Source: JBNLBS01 sp050303415 (GTDB lineage: Bacteria > Pseudomonadota > Gammaproteobacteria > Methylococcales > Methylomonadaceae). From it: 64,000 nt of DNA. The position numbers were made by a program, and so were the translations under genes. Positions within the stretch are counted from its first letter, which is position 1; each line of letters opens with the position of its first letter. The notes beneath the pieces were generated by a model. The model was not told the origin of the DNA. It ran no database searches and saw only the letters and a program-made list of their open reading frames with translations. The DNA lies in NCBI GenBank assembly GCA_050303415.1, contig JBNLBS010000004.1:62001-126000 (forward strand), read 5' to 3'. Below are positions 1 to 8,395 of this stretch, in pieces.

Positions 1-270
1 AATAATCTCTTTAGTACTGTTGGCATTAATGAAATTTTTAACCTTTTCCCGTGCACCTTCGTATAAGTCGGTTGATTTGACACTAAGGCTATGCACACCG
101 CGGTGTACATTGGCATAACTGTGGCGGTACAAATCCGAAATGCTGTCAATAACTACGTTCGGCTTCTGGCAAGTTGCCGCATTATCCAGATAAACCAAAG
201 ACTTATTGCGAATCTTTTCCTGCAGAATGGGAAAATCCGCACGAATTTTATCAATAGGGAAAGCTGTCAT
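1..270 (-). CDS. sufS: Cysteine desulfurase SufS, N-terminal part (cut by window edge)
   Basis: The reverse strand from 270 reads a 90-codon open frame with no stop before the window edge. It starts MTAFPIDKIRADFPIL and contains YLDNAAT and NVHRGVHSLS, the N-terminal signature of the SufS/CsdA class of PLP-dependent cysteine desulfurases. These take sulfur from cysteine as a persulfide for Fe-S cluster assembly on SufBCD. The PLP lysine and catalytic cysteine lie outside the window. It is the last visible gene of the leftward suf operon, separated from sufD by 246 bp, which is wider than the other gaps in the cluster. Confidence 0.93.
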   Translation of the reverse strand, partial: MTAFPIDKIRADFPILQEKIRNKSLVYLDNAATCQKPNVVIDSISDLYRHSYANVHRGVHSLSVKSTDLYEGAREKVKNFINANSTKEII

Positions 271-390
271 TTATTTAAGTTATTCCTGTTAAATATTTTA
301 TTTATTATCCGGCTATTTTAGCGGATTGATCTGATCATAATCAGATATTTGCAGATATGATTCTTCATTGCCGATGATATATGGGTAATC

Positions 391-405
391 TTTTCGTTGC
401 CTAAC
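391..405 (-). repeat. 15-bp GTTAGGC-containing repeat, copy 1
   Basis: The reverse strand reads GTTAGGCAACGAAAA here, in the sufD-sufS gap. The same 15 bases occur on the same strand at 27235-27249, in front of the cassette-like gene. GTTAGGC fits the GTTRRRY core of integron recombination sites, and the bases after it also match. No convincing attC stem was found around this copy, so it may be a remnant or chance. Confidence 0.5.
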
Positions 406-516
406 TGTTTGAAACGAAGCATGTTTGAAAAACGCTTTTGTTACGCCAGATTTAAAACCTAGCCATTTCGCCGGTTATTCTTGATGTGACTATTAAGAGT
501 TAATCAATATTTACCC

Positions 517-1842
517 CTACAACCACCCCATATCAACGCCCTGTTGAGGAAAACGTTGTAATAGTTGAGCCAGCACCATATCATGCAATGCCTGAATTTC
601 CACCTTATTAACCATTTCATTGGCAAAAGCGAAAGTTAGCATATTACGGGCGGTTTCTTCATCGACACAACGCGATTGCAGATAAAAGACAGATTTTTCA
701 TCCAACTGCCCTACCGTTATACCGTGCGCACATTTTACATCATCGGCATAAATCTCCAGCTGCGGCTTGGTATCCACCTCTGCATGTTCTGATAGCAATA
801 AATTACGATTATGCATATCCGAATCGGTCTTCTGAGCATTTTCTTCAACAACAACCCGCCCCTGAAACACTCCACGGGCGCGCTGATCCAAAACACCTTT
901 ATACTGCTCCCGACTAATCGCATTGGGTTTAAGGTGATTAATACGGGTATGATTATCGATATGCTGACGCTTGGTACCTAAAAACAAACCATTCAGATAA
1001 CATTCCGATGCCACATCCAGATCGGTATGCACATCATTACGTGCCAATAAACCACCAAAGGCAAAATTATGATGTTTGAATCGACTGTCACGCGCCTGTT
1101 TTATGTAGGTCCCGCCAAAATGATAGGCTTTTTCCGACTCGGCCTGCATTTTATATAGTGTTAAATCAGCATTTTCGGCAACAAACACCTCGTTCACTAT
1201 TGCCGATAAATAAGCCAGTTCTTCACCGACATAAGTTTCAATTACGTTGGCTGCAGCCATACTGTCAACAACCAGTATATTTCGGGTGGTTGCCAATAAA
1301 TCCGATTGCGTGACCACGTGCAACAATTGCAATGGTTTTGCCAAAACAGTTTTTTCCGGTACCTGTAAAAACAGTCCGTCACTAAACCAGGCAGTGTTAA
1401 AAGCAATAAAACCATGCTCATCATTAGCCACCGCCTGCCCCAGATATTGTTGCACCTGATCGGCATTATTGTTTAACGCATCACTCAAACTAGATACGGT
1501 GACATTGTCTGGCAGACCGGCCAATACAGACAACTGAGGAACAAACCGTCCGTTAACAATAACCACAGTCCAGGCTTCAGCGAGCATATACTGCTTCAAC
1601 CAGTCAGTATTTATATGCTGTTCGACATCAGCTATAGACGGTTGAAACAGCTTTTTTTCTATCGCAGAAACATTGGTATAACGCCATTCTTCATCACGAA
1701 CGGTTGGAAACCCCCGACCGGAAAACTGCGTAAAGGCATCACTTCTTAACTGTTGCAGCCAGTCTAAAGCCTGGCCCGGCAATTGCGCTGCCAAATGCGG
1801 ATATTCAGCCGTATAACGGCTAATTTCGTGCTGACCACTCAT
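517..1842 (-). CDS. sufD: Fe-S cluster assembly protein SufD
   Basis: This 441-residue protein is a SufD-type member of the SufB/SufD beta-helix family. In the cytoplasmic SufBC2D scaffold SufD pairs with SufB and helps iron entry during Fe-S assembly. Visible support includes the N-terminal helical region with RDEEWRYTNVS, the GxFQGRVVV and QKTDSDMHNRNLLLSE stretches, and KPQLEIYADDVKCAHG near the C-terminus, all typical of the family core. Its start overlaps the end of sufC by one base (TAATG), so the two are translationally coupled. Length is normal for SufD. Identity is firm from the motifs and from sitting between sufC and sufS. Confidence 0.95.
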   Translation of the reverse strand: MSGQHEISRYTAEYPHLAAQLPGQALDWLQQLRSDAFTQFSGRGFPTVRDEEWRYTNVSAIEKKLFQPSIADVEQHINTDWLKQYMLAEAWTVVIVNGRFVPQLSVLAGLPDNVTVSSLSDALNNNADQVQQYLGQAVANDEHGFIAFNTAWFSDGLFLQVPEKTVLAKPLQLLHVVTQSDLLATTRNILVVDSMAAANVIETYVGEELAYLSAIVNEVFVAENADLTLYKMQAESEKAYHFGGTYIKQARDSRFKHHNFAFGGLLARNDVHTDLDVASECYLNGLFLGTKRQHIDNHTRINHLKPNAISREQYKGVLDQRARGVFQGRVVVEENAQKTDSDMHNRNLLLSEHAEVDTKPQLEIYADDVKCAHGITVGQLDEKSVFYLQSRCVDEETARNMLTFAFANEMVNKVEIQALHDMVLAQLLQRFPQQGVDMGWL

Positions 1843-2591
1843 TATGCTGCCTGCTCTTCAACCCAGGAATAACCTTTTTCTTCCAATTCCAGAGCCAGTT
1901 CAGGGCCGCCGGATTTAACAATCTGACCATGCGCCAAGACATGGACAAAATCGGGTTTAATGTAATCCAGCAAACGCTGGTAATGTGTAATCATCAAAAA
2001 AGAACGTTCTGGCGAACGAAGCGAATTAACCCCATCCGCAACAATTTTTAAGGCATCAATATCCAGTCCGGAATCGGTTTCATCCAGAATACACAATTTT
2101 GGCTCTAAAATTGCCGCCTGCAGAATTTCATTACGTTTTTTCTCACCGCCGGAAAAACCTTCATTCACCGCTCGGTATAAAAACTTCTCATCCATTTGCA
2201 ATAATTTAACTTTGTCCTTAACCAGTGTTAAAAAATCCATTGCATCCACTTCATCCAGACCATGATGTTTACGGATTGAATTTAGTGCCGCTTTTAACAG
2301 ATAGATATTACTGACGCCGGGAATTTCCACCGGATACTGGAAAGCCAGAAACACACCTTCACGTGCCCTTATTTCGGGTTCCATCTCCAACAAGTCATGA
2401 CCACAATAATTTACCGAACCATCTGTCACGTTATAGCCTGACTTACCTGACAATACATGCGACAGAGTACTTTTTCCCGCACCGTTAGGCCCCATAATGG
2501 CATGAACTTCACCCGGGTTAATTTGTAAATTCAAACCTTTCAAAATTGCCTTGTCGTCGACACCGGCATGAAGATTTTCGATATTTAACAT
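1842..2591 (-). CDS. sufC: Fe-S assembly ATPase SufC
   Basis: SufC is the ABC-type ATPase that drives conformational change of the SufB-SufD scaffold. The 249-residue sequence has Walker A GPNGAGKST at residues 34-42, a Q-loop (AFQYP), the SufC-style signature FSGGEKKRNE at 146-155, Walker B LCILDETDSGLD with the catalytic Glu near 171, and the H-loop His at about 203. There are no membrane segments, as expected for a soluble ABC protein. It lies 39 bp after sufB and overlaps sufD by one base. Confidence 0.97.
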   Translation of the reverse strand: MLNIENLHAGVDDKAILKGLNLQINPGEVHAIMGPNGAGKSTLSHVLSGKSGYNVTDGSVNYCGHDLLEMEPEIRAREGVFLAFQYPVEIPGVSNIYLLKAALNSIRKHHGLDEVDAMDFLTLVKDKVKLLQMDEKFLYRAVNEGFSGGEKKRNEILQAAILEPKLCILDETDSGLDIDALKIVADGVNSLRSPERSFLMITHYQRLLDYIKPDFVHVLAHGQIVKSGGPELALELEEKGYSWVEEQAA

Positions 2592-2630
2592 TGCCTTACC
2601 TATATTCTCTTAAATTCTTTATAGTCTGCG

Positions 2631-4079
2631 TTAACCCACAGAGCCTTCAAGGCTGATGCCTAATAGTGCCTGTGCTTCCACCGCAAACTCCATTGGCAGT
2701 TCCTTAAAAACTTCCTTACAGAAGCCATTGACGATCATCGATACCGCATCTTCCGCCGATAAGCCGCGCTGTTGGCAGAAAAACAGCTGATCTTCGCTAA
2801 TCTTTGACGTGGTCGCTTCATGTTCCACCTGTGCCGAAGGCTGTTTAACCTCAACATACGGAAAGGTATGTGCACCGCATTTATCGCCTACCAACAATGA
2901 ATCACACTGGGTGTAATTACGGGCATTTTCTGCATTTTTCAGTACCTTAACCAAACCGCGATACGTGTTTTGTGCCTTACCGGCAGAAATACCTTTGGAA
3001 ATAATGGTACTGCTGGTGTTTTTACCGATATGAATCATTTTCGTGCCGGTATCAGCCTGCTGATAATTATTGGTCAGTGCAACAGAATAAAATTCGCCAA
3101 CAGACTCATCACCGCTTAATACGCAGCTGGGATATTTCCAGGTAATGGCCGAACCCGTCTCGACCTGAGTCCAGGACACCTTGGATTGATAGCCTCGGCA
3201 ATCGGCACGTTTGGTCACAAAATTATAGATACCGCCTTTACCGTCCTTATCCCCCGGATACCAGTTTTGTACCGTTGAATATTTGATTTCTGCTTTATCT
3301 AAGGCAACCAGTTCAACTACAGCAGCATGCAACTGATTTTCATCACGCATTGGCGCTGTACAGCCTTCCAGGTAACTGACATGGCTGCCTTCATCGGCAA
3401 TAATCAGGGTGCGTTCAAACTGTCCGGTATTGGCTGCATTAATTCTGAAATAGGTTGATAATTCCATCGGGCAACGCACGCCTTTTGGAATATAAACAAA
3501 AGAACCGTCGGTAAAAACAGCTGAATTCAAGGCGGCAAAAAAGTTATCGCCCGGAGGTACAACTGTACCCAGATATTGTTTGACCAGATCAGGGTATTCG
3601 ATCAACGCTTCCGAAATAGGGCAAAAAATAACCCCGGCCTCTTTCAGTTTGCCTTTAAACGTCGTAGCCACCGAAACACTGTCAAAAACCGCATCGACCG
3701 CTACACCGGCCAAACGCTCCTGTTCATCCAATGGAATACCCAGTTTTTTATAGGTTTCCAGCAATTCAGGATCGACCTCATCCAGACTTTTCGGCCCATC
3801 TTCCTTCTTTTTAGGTGCCGAATAATAACTGATGGCCTGATAATCAATCGGCTCAATATTTAATTGTGCCCAATCGGGTGATTTCATCTGCTGCCAATGC
3901 CTGAACGCCTGCAACCGGTATTCCAGCATGAAGTCAGGTTCATTCTTGACCTTAGATAAATTACGAATAACCTCTTCATCCAAACCGGGAGGAAAGGTAT
4001 CCACCTCAAGATCAGTTACAAAACCCTGCTTATATTCCTGACCGATCAGGTTTTCAATTTCTTTTGTACTTGCTGACAT
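2631..4079 (-). CDS. sufB: Fe-S cluster assembly scaffold SufB
   Basis: SufB is the main scaffold subunit on which nascent Fe-S clusters are built from SufS-derived sulfur. At 482 residues the length is normal. It shows the family's conserved blocks: GVIFCPISEAL, NSAVFTDGSFVYIPKGVRCP, LIIADEGSHVSYLEGCTAP, and the C-terminal KCGAHTFPYVEVKQPSAQVEHEAT region followed by DQLFFCQQRGLS. The cysteine within KCGAH and the nearby Glu/His positions match the functional site described for the family. It lies 11 bp after the Rrf2 regulator and 39 bp before sufC, giving the order regulator-sufB-sufC-sufD-sufS. Confidence 0.97.
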   Translation of the reverse strand: MSASTKEIENLIGQEYKQGFVTDLEVDTFPPGLDEEVIRNLSKVKNEPDFMLEYRLQAFRHWQQMKSPDWAQLNIEPIDYQAISYYSAPKKKEDGPKSLDEVDPELLETYKKLGIPLDEQERLAGVAVDAVFDSVSVATTFKGKLKEAGVIFCPISEALIEYPDLVKQYLGTVVPPGDNFFAALNSAVFTDGSFVYIPKGVRCPMELSTYFRINAANTGQFERTLIIADEGSHVSYLEGCTAPMRDENQLHAAVVELVALDKAEIKYSTVQNWYPGDKDGKGGIYNFVTKRADCRGYQSKVSWTQVETGSAITWKYPSCVLSGDESVGEFYSVALTNNYQQADTGTKMIHIGKNTSSTIISKGISAGKAQNTYRGLVKVLKNAENARNYTQCDSLLVGDKCGAHTFPYVEVKQPSAQVEHEATTSKISEDQLFFCQQRGLSAEDAVSMIVNGFCKEVFKELPMEFAVEAQALLGISLEGSVG

Positions 4080-4090
4080 TCAATACTCCA

Positions 4091-4543
4091 CTATGACCGT
4101 TGCAGACTGGCAATCGGCACTCTGATTTCTGAGGGTTTCGCCACCGGCATAATCATATCCGCCAACGTAATCGACTCCAGTGCATTATAAATTGTCTGAT
4201 TGATCAGCCCCCAGTTACCGCGTATTTCACAACCTGTCGCCTGCTCACAACTCTGTTGGGATATACTGCATTCAGTTAAAGCGATAGGTCCTTCTAATGC
4301 GCTGATAATAGTCGCAACAGAAATTTTCTCAGGCTGATCAACCAGCCTGTAACCACCTTTAGCACCGCGGGTTGATTGTAAAACCTTCGCCTTAACCAAT
4401 AACTTTAAAATTTTGCTTACAGTCGGCAATGTGATTCCGGTTGCCTCAGCCAAACCAATAGCCGAATGCACACCATTACAGTGCTTAGCCATATAACTTA
4501 GCAATACCGTTGCATAATCTGTTAATTTACTCAGACGTAACAT
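4091..4543 (-). CDS. Rrf2-family regulator of the suf operon
   Basis: This is an Rrf2/IscR-type winged-helix repressor of about 150 residues, of the SUF-system regulator type. The N-terminal helix-turn-helix reads through AEATGITLPTVSKILKLL and the wing has RGAKGGYRL. Three cysteines follow at CSISQQSC and CEQATGC (spacing Cx6Cx5C), like the [2Fe-2S] ligands of IscR, so it probably senses Fe-S status. The frame opens with GTG ATG ATG; the third codon (4543) is preferred because GGAG lies 5 bases ahead of it. It is the first gene of the operon, and a palindrome overlapping its promoter suggests autoregulation. Confidence 0.9.
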   Translation of the reverse strand: MLRLSKLTDYATVLLSYMAKHCNGVHSAIGLAEATGITLPTVSKILKLLVKAKVLQSTRGAKGGYRLVDQPEKISVATIISALEGPIALTECSISQQSCEQATGCEIRGNWGLINQTIYNALESITLADMIMPVAKPSEIRVPIASLQRS

Positions 4544-4562
4544 CATCACTCCAATTAATAGC

Positions 4563-4577
4563 GGACTATTTTAGTCC
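4563..4577 (-). promoter_or_regulatory. Palindromic operator upstream of the suf regulator
   Basis: The sequence GGACTA-AAA-TAGTCC is a perfect 6-bp dyad with a 3-bp centre. Its GACTA-N3-TAGTC core matches the centre of the IscR type-1 motif. It covers the -10 box of the suf promoter and lies about 20 bp before the regulator's start, a good place for steric repression by the Rrf2 protein. Binding is inferred. Confidence 0.6.
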
Positions 4578-4596
4578 TATTTAATTCCAGAGTAAA
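4568..4596 (-). promoter_or_regulatory. Sigma70-type promoter of the suf operon
   Basis: On the reverse strand a -35 TTTACT (4596-4591), a 17-bp spacer and a -10 TAAAAT (4573-4568) are present. The predicted start is near 4561, giving a short leader before the start at 4543. The -10 box sits inside the palindromic operator. Confidence 0.55.
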
Positions 4597-4660
4597 GAAG
4601 TTGGTTATTTTTTTAACAAAGATTTTTATGATGGGAAGCAAAATTGAATATCTGCAGAAT

Positions 4661-4694
4661 AAAAAAACGGATGCTGAAACTCTCCCGCATCCGT
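4661..4694 (-). terminator. Rho-independent terminator after the oxidase operon
   Basis: Read leftwards, ACGGATGC (4694-4687), a 12-nt loop and GCATCCGT (4674-4667) form an 8-bp perfect stem that runs straight into a T tract (4667-4661). It sits 11 bp after the cytochrome c stop and separates the oxidase operon from the suf promoter. Confidence 0.85.
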
Positions 4695-4704
4695 CAATTA
4701 TAAA

Positions 4705-5352
4705 TCAATCCATCTGTTGATAGTAACGACCTAGCTCGTCAATTTCCTTATCTTCAAGCAATTGTGCGATTGAACGCATACGACTATAGATATCGTTATG
4801 ACGTTTGCCTTTTTTATAAGCATTTAAAGTCATCTTGATATAGCCTGCCTGTTGCCCGGCTAACACAGGAACTGACTGTTTCCCTCCCTGTCCATCACTA
4901 CCATGACAAACCTCACAGGGCGGAATAGTGCGTTTCGTATCACCATCTTTAACCAAAACTGCTGCCCGCTTAAGATCCTTTTTAGGCAGTTTAGAGTTAA
5001 CCGCTGCCTGGCGAGAGAACCATGCCGCCAAATCAGCCTTATCCTGCTCACTCAGACCTTTTGCAATAGGTGTCATTACGAATTGATCACGACTACCATC
5101 GGCATAATCCTGCAACTGTTTATAAAGATAGGTAGACAATTGTCCGGCCAAAGAAGGAACATGAGGTATATTGCTATTGCCTTTACCACCATGACAACCG
5201 GTACACGCGGCAGCCAGTTGCTCCCCCTTTTCAGGTTGACCGGCTTTTACAAAATTTAATGTTTCCGGTGTCCAGGCAACCCGCGTTGAGGGTTGAGCCA
5301 GTAGGGTTGCAGGCAGTAAAAAGCCAACGACTAATAGTATTTTATTCATCAT
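4705..5352 (-). CDS. Dihaem cytochrome c (c4-like)
   Basis: This 215-residue exported protein has an N-terminal signal sequence (hydrophobic ILLVVGFLLPATLLA) and two haem c sites, CTGCH at residues 50-54 and CEVCH at 146-150. The two halves look like a duplicated class I cytochrome c, as in cytochrome c4. Possible axial methionines follow each site (MTPIAKG near 93, MRSIAQ in the second half). It abuts the oxidase subunit I gene, sharing one base, and is the last gene of that operon, so it probably feeds electrons to the CuA site of that oxidase. Specificity is inferred from context. Confidence 0.9.
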   Translation of the reverse strand: MMNKILLVVGFLLPATLLAQPSTRVAWTPETLNFVKAGQPEKGEQLAAACTGCHGGKGNSNIPHVPSLAGQLSTYLYKQLQDYADGSRDQFVMTPIAKGLSEQDKADLAAWFSRQAAVNSKLPKKDLKRAAVLVKDGDTKRTIPPCEVCHGSDGQGGKQSVPVLAGQQAGYIKMTLNAYKKGKRHNDIYSRMRSIAQLLEDKEIDELGRYYQQMD

Positions 5353-6977
5353 TAATAACCCCAGCTACTCGATCCAAACGTTTCCATTGCGAAAAATTGC
5401 CAAATTGGATAGGCAAAGCCTATCAACATAAATACCGCAATCACCACATTCCAAATTGCAAAACTGTTTAAATATCCCGGTAAGGTATTAACCGCATGTA
5501 TAGGTTGTGCATATTCCACCTCTGCCTGATAACTTCCTGCATCGGCTTTAAACTGGGTTTTTGCCAGGTTATAAACCAGTAAACAGGCAGAAAAAATCAT
5601 GATAAAACCACCAAATATCATCACTAATTCATAGGGTTCCCAAGACAGGGTTAAGATATTATTGTAATTAACACTGTCAATTCGTCTTGGCTGCCCTAAC
5701 AATCCTAATACATGCCAGGGCGTTGTCATGACACAGATGCCAAAAAACCACGTCCAAAGCTGTACCAGAGCCAACGATTCTGAAAACAGTGGCTTACCGG
5801 TTAAGATTGGCCAAAAATAGTAAGCAATGGCAAAATACATAATCACCGTTGTGCCGCCAAAAATAAGATGAAAATGGCCCGGTACCCACGAGGTATTATG
5901 TACCATGGCATTCATCGCATAGCTGGCATTAACCAGACCGCCAAATCCCCCAAAGATCAACATTAGCAGAGACAAGATTACCGCCAACACTAAGGGATTG
6001 GTCCACGGCAATGCACCGATCCAGCCAAATAAACCTTTACCCCCCCGCAATCGACCGGCAATTTCCAAAGAGGCAATCACGGTAAACCCTGTTATCAACG
6101 TCGGCAACGCTACAATAAACGTGCCTATGCCGTGCAGCATTTTCCAGCCTGCCGCCTGTTCCGGATCCATATATAAATGGTGAAAACCAATCGGCAAACC
6201 AAAAACCGCCAGTAAAATAAAAGCAATTCTGGCCATTTCATCACTGAATAAATAACCGCCCGCTTGCTTGGGTACCAGACAATAAAAAGCCGTATAGGTC
6301 GGTATTAGCCAGAAATAGACAATCGGATGCAAAGTCCAGGCAAATAATGTTCTGGACAGCCCAGGGTCTATTGTATCAATCCAGCCTAAAGCTAATGGGA
6401 TTAACTGAAACAACACTTCTGCCGCCACACCGGCACTGGTCCACAACCAAAGCAAGGCATTCGCCACCGTGGCAAACATCACCAACGGCAATGGCTCACC
6501 CACATGGGCTTTTTTCCATTTCATATACATGATAATCATGGACGTACACCAAAACCAGGAACCAACCACCAATAACGTCGCACCGATATAAAAAAGCACA
6601 TGCGCCTGTAGCGGCGGATAAAAGGTATATAACACCGATGCCATTCCGGTTAAAAGAGGAATAGCTGCCAGTACCACGCCAGTCAGTGCAAGCCAAAAAC
6701 CGGTCCAGACAAAAGTTTTATTCCACACCGGCTGCTTTAAACTGCTTGACGCAACAAAATAACCAAATCCGATAATAAAAAAAGTGGTCAACACGAAGGC
6801 CATTAAAACACCATGGGTACTGACCGAGGCATAATAAACTTCTCGCGACTCAATCGGGGCAACAAAACCGCTACGTTCCAAGACCTGGTATCCACCCATA
6901 AGGCTGGCAACCACAAACGCGATAAAAGCCACCCAAAAATGGCTTAAAATAAGTTTTCTGTCAATATTATTGTCCAT
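5352..6977 (-). CDS. B-type (ba3-like) haem-copper oxidase subunit I
   Basis: This 541-residue polytopic membrane protein is the catalytic subunit of a haem-copper oxygen reductase, which reduces O2 to water and pumps protons. All metal ligands can be placed: low-spin haem His55 (STHG) and His370, high-spin haem His368 (PGHFH), CuB ligands His217, His266 and His267, and the cross-linked Tyr221 in HPIVYFW. The HPIVYFWLIP and GFHHLYMDP wording is characteristic of the B (ba3) family rather than A-type or cbb3 enzymes. Its start overlaps the end of subunit II by 11 bp. B-type enzymes often have high oxygen affinity, but that is family knowledge, not visible here. Confidence 0.93.
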   Translation of the reverse strand: MDNNIDRKLILSHFWVAFIAFVVASLMGGYQVLERSGFVAPIESREVYYASVSTHGVLMAFVLTTFFIIGFGYFVASSSLKQPVWNKTFVWTGFWLALTGVVLAAIPLLTGMASVLYTFYPPLQAHVLFYIGATLLVVGSWFWCTSMIIMYMKWKKAHVGEPLPLVMFATVANALLWLWTSAGVAAEVLFQLIPLALGWIDTIDPGLSRTLFAWTLHPIVYFWLIPTYTAFYCLVPKQAGGYLFSDEMARIAFILLAVFGLPIGFHHLYMDPEQAAGWKMLHGIGTFIVALPTLITGFTVIASLEIAGRLRGGKGLFGWIGALPWTNPLVLAVILSLLMLIFGGFGGLVNASYAMNAMVHNTSWVPGHFHLIFGGTTVIMYFAIAYYFWPILTGKPLFSESLALVQLWTWFFGICVMTTPWHVLGLLGQPRRIDSVNYNNILTLSWEPYELVMIFGGFIMIFSACLLVYNLAKTQFKADAGSYQAEVEYAQPIHAVNTLPGYLNSFAIWNVVIAVFMLIGFAYPIWQFFAMETFGSSSWGY

Positions 6978-7491
6978 TAGCCGCCCCTCCTTTGTTGCCT
7001 TGTTGCCAGTCTTGTTTACTCACCACTTTGATATTACTCCACATGTGAGCATGCCCCATACCGCAATATTCATTACATATTACCGGGTACTCTCCCGGTG
7101 TTTTTAGTACGGTTGTCACCTGGGCAACATAGCCCGGTACAATCATAGTACTCATATTGGTCATCGGAATATGAACACCATGAATCACATCCAGACTGAC
7201 CCAGCGAAAAGTCAACTCGGTTTCAGTTGGTACCGTAATATGTTTAGGATAAAAACCATATCGGCCTGCGACCATTAGTATGGTGATTTTACCCTTTGCA
7301 TCAGTGTGCACCCCAAGATTATCTTCAGCAAATTCTTTACTTAAGTGCAGTTTTGCTGAATCAATGGTTTCAACATTACTGGGAGCATCAATACCATGTA
7401 ACAAAGAGGAAGCAAGGATAATACTAACGAAAAAGCCTACGATCAATAATGTAAGCATCACCCATTTTTTTTCTAATTGATCAATATGCAT
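6967..7491 (-). CDS. B-type cytochrome oxidase subunit II (CuA protein)
   Basis: This 174-residue protein has one N-terminal transmembrane helix and a cupredoxin domain carrying the binuclear CuA centre. The ligand set is complete: His in DVIHGVHIP (about residue 104), then CNEYCGMGHAHM with Cys139, Cys143, His147 and Met150. CuA accepts electrons from cytochrome c at the periplasmic face. The frame opens with a TTG at 7497, but ATG at 7491 is preferred because AGGA lies 6 bases ahead. It sits 8 bp after the small subunit gene and overlaps subunit I. Confidence 0.94.
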   Translation of the reverse strand: MHIDQLEKKWVMLTLLIVGFFVSIILASSLLHGIDAPSNVETIDSAKLHLSKEFAEDNLGVHTDAKGKITILMVAGRYGFYPKHITVPTETELTFRWVSLDVIHGVHIPMTNMSTMIVPGYVAQVTTVLKTPGEYPVICNEYCGMGHAHMWSNIKVVSKQDWQQGNKGGAANGQ

Positions 7492-7499
7492 AAACAATC

Positions 7500-7643
7500 C
7501 TAGTTAACAATGCCTCGAGGAATAAATACCCCATAATAGAGAAACAACCAGGCAATAACCATGCCTCCACTGACTATCAGCATCAAAGCCCACGTCCCCA
7601 CCGGTGAACTGTTTAAAATTTTTTTTCGCTCTTCTTCATTCAT
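7500..7643 (-). CDS. Small single-helix oxidase subunit (subunit IIa-like), 47 aa
   Basis: A 47-residue frame begins MNEEERKKIL and has a single hydrophobic helix (about residues 18-39, from WALMLIVSGG to LFLYYGVF), ending IPRGIVN. Single-helix subunits of this size (subunit IIa) belong to B-type oxidases such as Thermus ba3, where they complete the CuA-associated helix pair. Position supports the call: it is the first gene of the operon, 8 bp before subunit II. An in-frame ATG at 7652 would add three residues; a GAGGGGA-type RBS about 9 bases away favours 7643. Confidence 0.8.
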   Translation of the reverse strand: MNEEERKKILNSSPVGTWALMLIVSGGMVIAWLFLYYGVFIPRGIVN

Positions 7644-7771
7644 TTTGTGCATTCCCCTCTCTAAAATGCGTATATCTTAGATCAAGACCAAAGTATAGCC
7701 CTTTATCAAATAAAACAATACCAACATAATCCGGATAAAATCCGCCAGCCAGTCTAACACAGACCCTCTGC

Positions 7772-7800
7772 TTGACTTAAGGTACAATCAATTTTATTCT
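7772..7800 (+). promoter_or_regulatory. Candidate sigma70 promoter for the CheY-like gene
   Basis: TTGACT (7772-7777), a 17-bp spacer and TATTCT (7795-7800) lie about 50 bp before the CheY-like gene. An AAGGA ribosome site lies near 7841. The oxidase operon starts in the opposite direction from the same region. Confidence 0.45.
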
Positions 7801-7854
7801 TTAACAGCTTTCACTTATATAGTTTAAAGAAATCACAATGTAAGGATCAATATA

Positions 7855-8223
7855 ATGGCTAGAATACTGGCAGTGGATGACTCAAAAACAATAAGAACCA
7901 TGGTAAAACTGGTTTTAGAAGGACAGGGCCACAAAGTAGCTGTGGCGGAAGATGGAGTCGAAGCCATGAAATTTGCGCGCTCAAAAACCGCCGACCTGGT
8001 TATTTCCGATCTGAATATGCCCAATATGGGAGGTATGAGTCTGGCTAACAACTTACGTAGACTGGATAATTATAAATCGGTCCCTATTCTGATCATGACC
8101 ACAGAAAGCGCTGATTATAAAAAGAACAAGGCCAAAAGCTCCGGTGCTAATGGATGGATTCAAAAACCGGTTGACCAGGAACGCCTGATTAAAGCGGTTA
8201 ATAGAGTTTTGGGTTTAAATTAA
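7855..8223 (+). CDS. Stand-alone CheY-like response regulator receiver
   Basis: A 122-residue single receiver domain with no output domain. The acidic pair is in AVDDSKTIRTM (Asp9-Asp10 region), the phosphorylated Asp is in LVISDLNMPNMGG (about residue 53), the switch Thr in LIMTTESAD, and the Lys in WIQKPVD. The ILAVDDSKTIRTMV opening resembles chemotaxis-type CheY proteins. No kinase, CheA or flagellar gene is adjacent, so its partner is unknown. It is divergent from the oxidase operon, with its own candidate promoter. Confidence 0.9.
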   Translation: MARILAVDDSKTIRTMVKLVLEGQGHKVAVAEDGVEAMKFARSKTADLVISDLNMPNMGGMSLANNLRRLDNYKSVPILIMTTESADYKKNKAKSSGANGWIQKPVDQERLIKAVNRVLGLN

Positions 8224-8395
8224 CTCGCACTCAGGTAAGCTGTCTTTATCCGGCCTGTTTAGCTTTTGCTTTCAGCATCAACAAATATATGGTAGCCTGC
8301 AGCTATAAATTAGTAACTTGTATTTACTGTATAGTAAATTGATGATTATACTTTTCTTCTACTGATTAACTAAATTTTCGACCCAAGGTGTGCTT

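Noticed and set aside
91..321. 76-codon forward frame at the left edge
   Set aside because: It lies mostly antisense to the well-supported sufS N-terminus and has no recognisable protein features.
400..460. attC stem next to the 391-405 repeat
   Set aside because: GTTTGAAA occurs twice as a direct repeat and no complementary arms of useful length were found, so no attC is called here.
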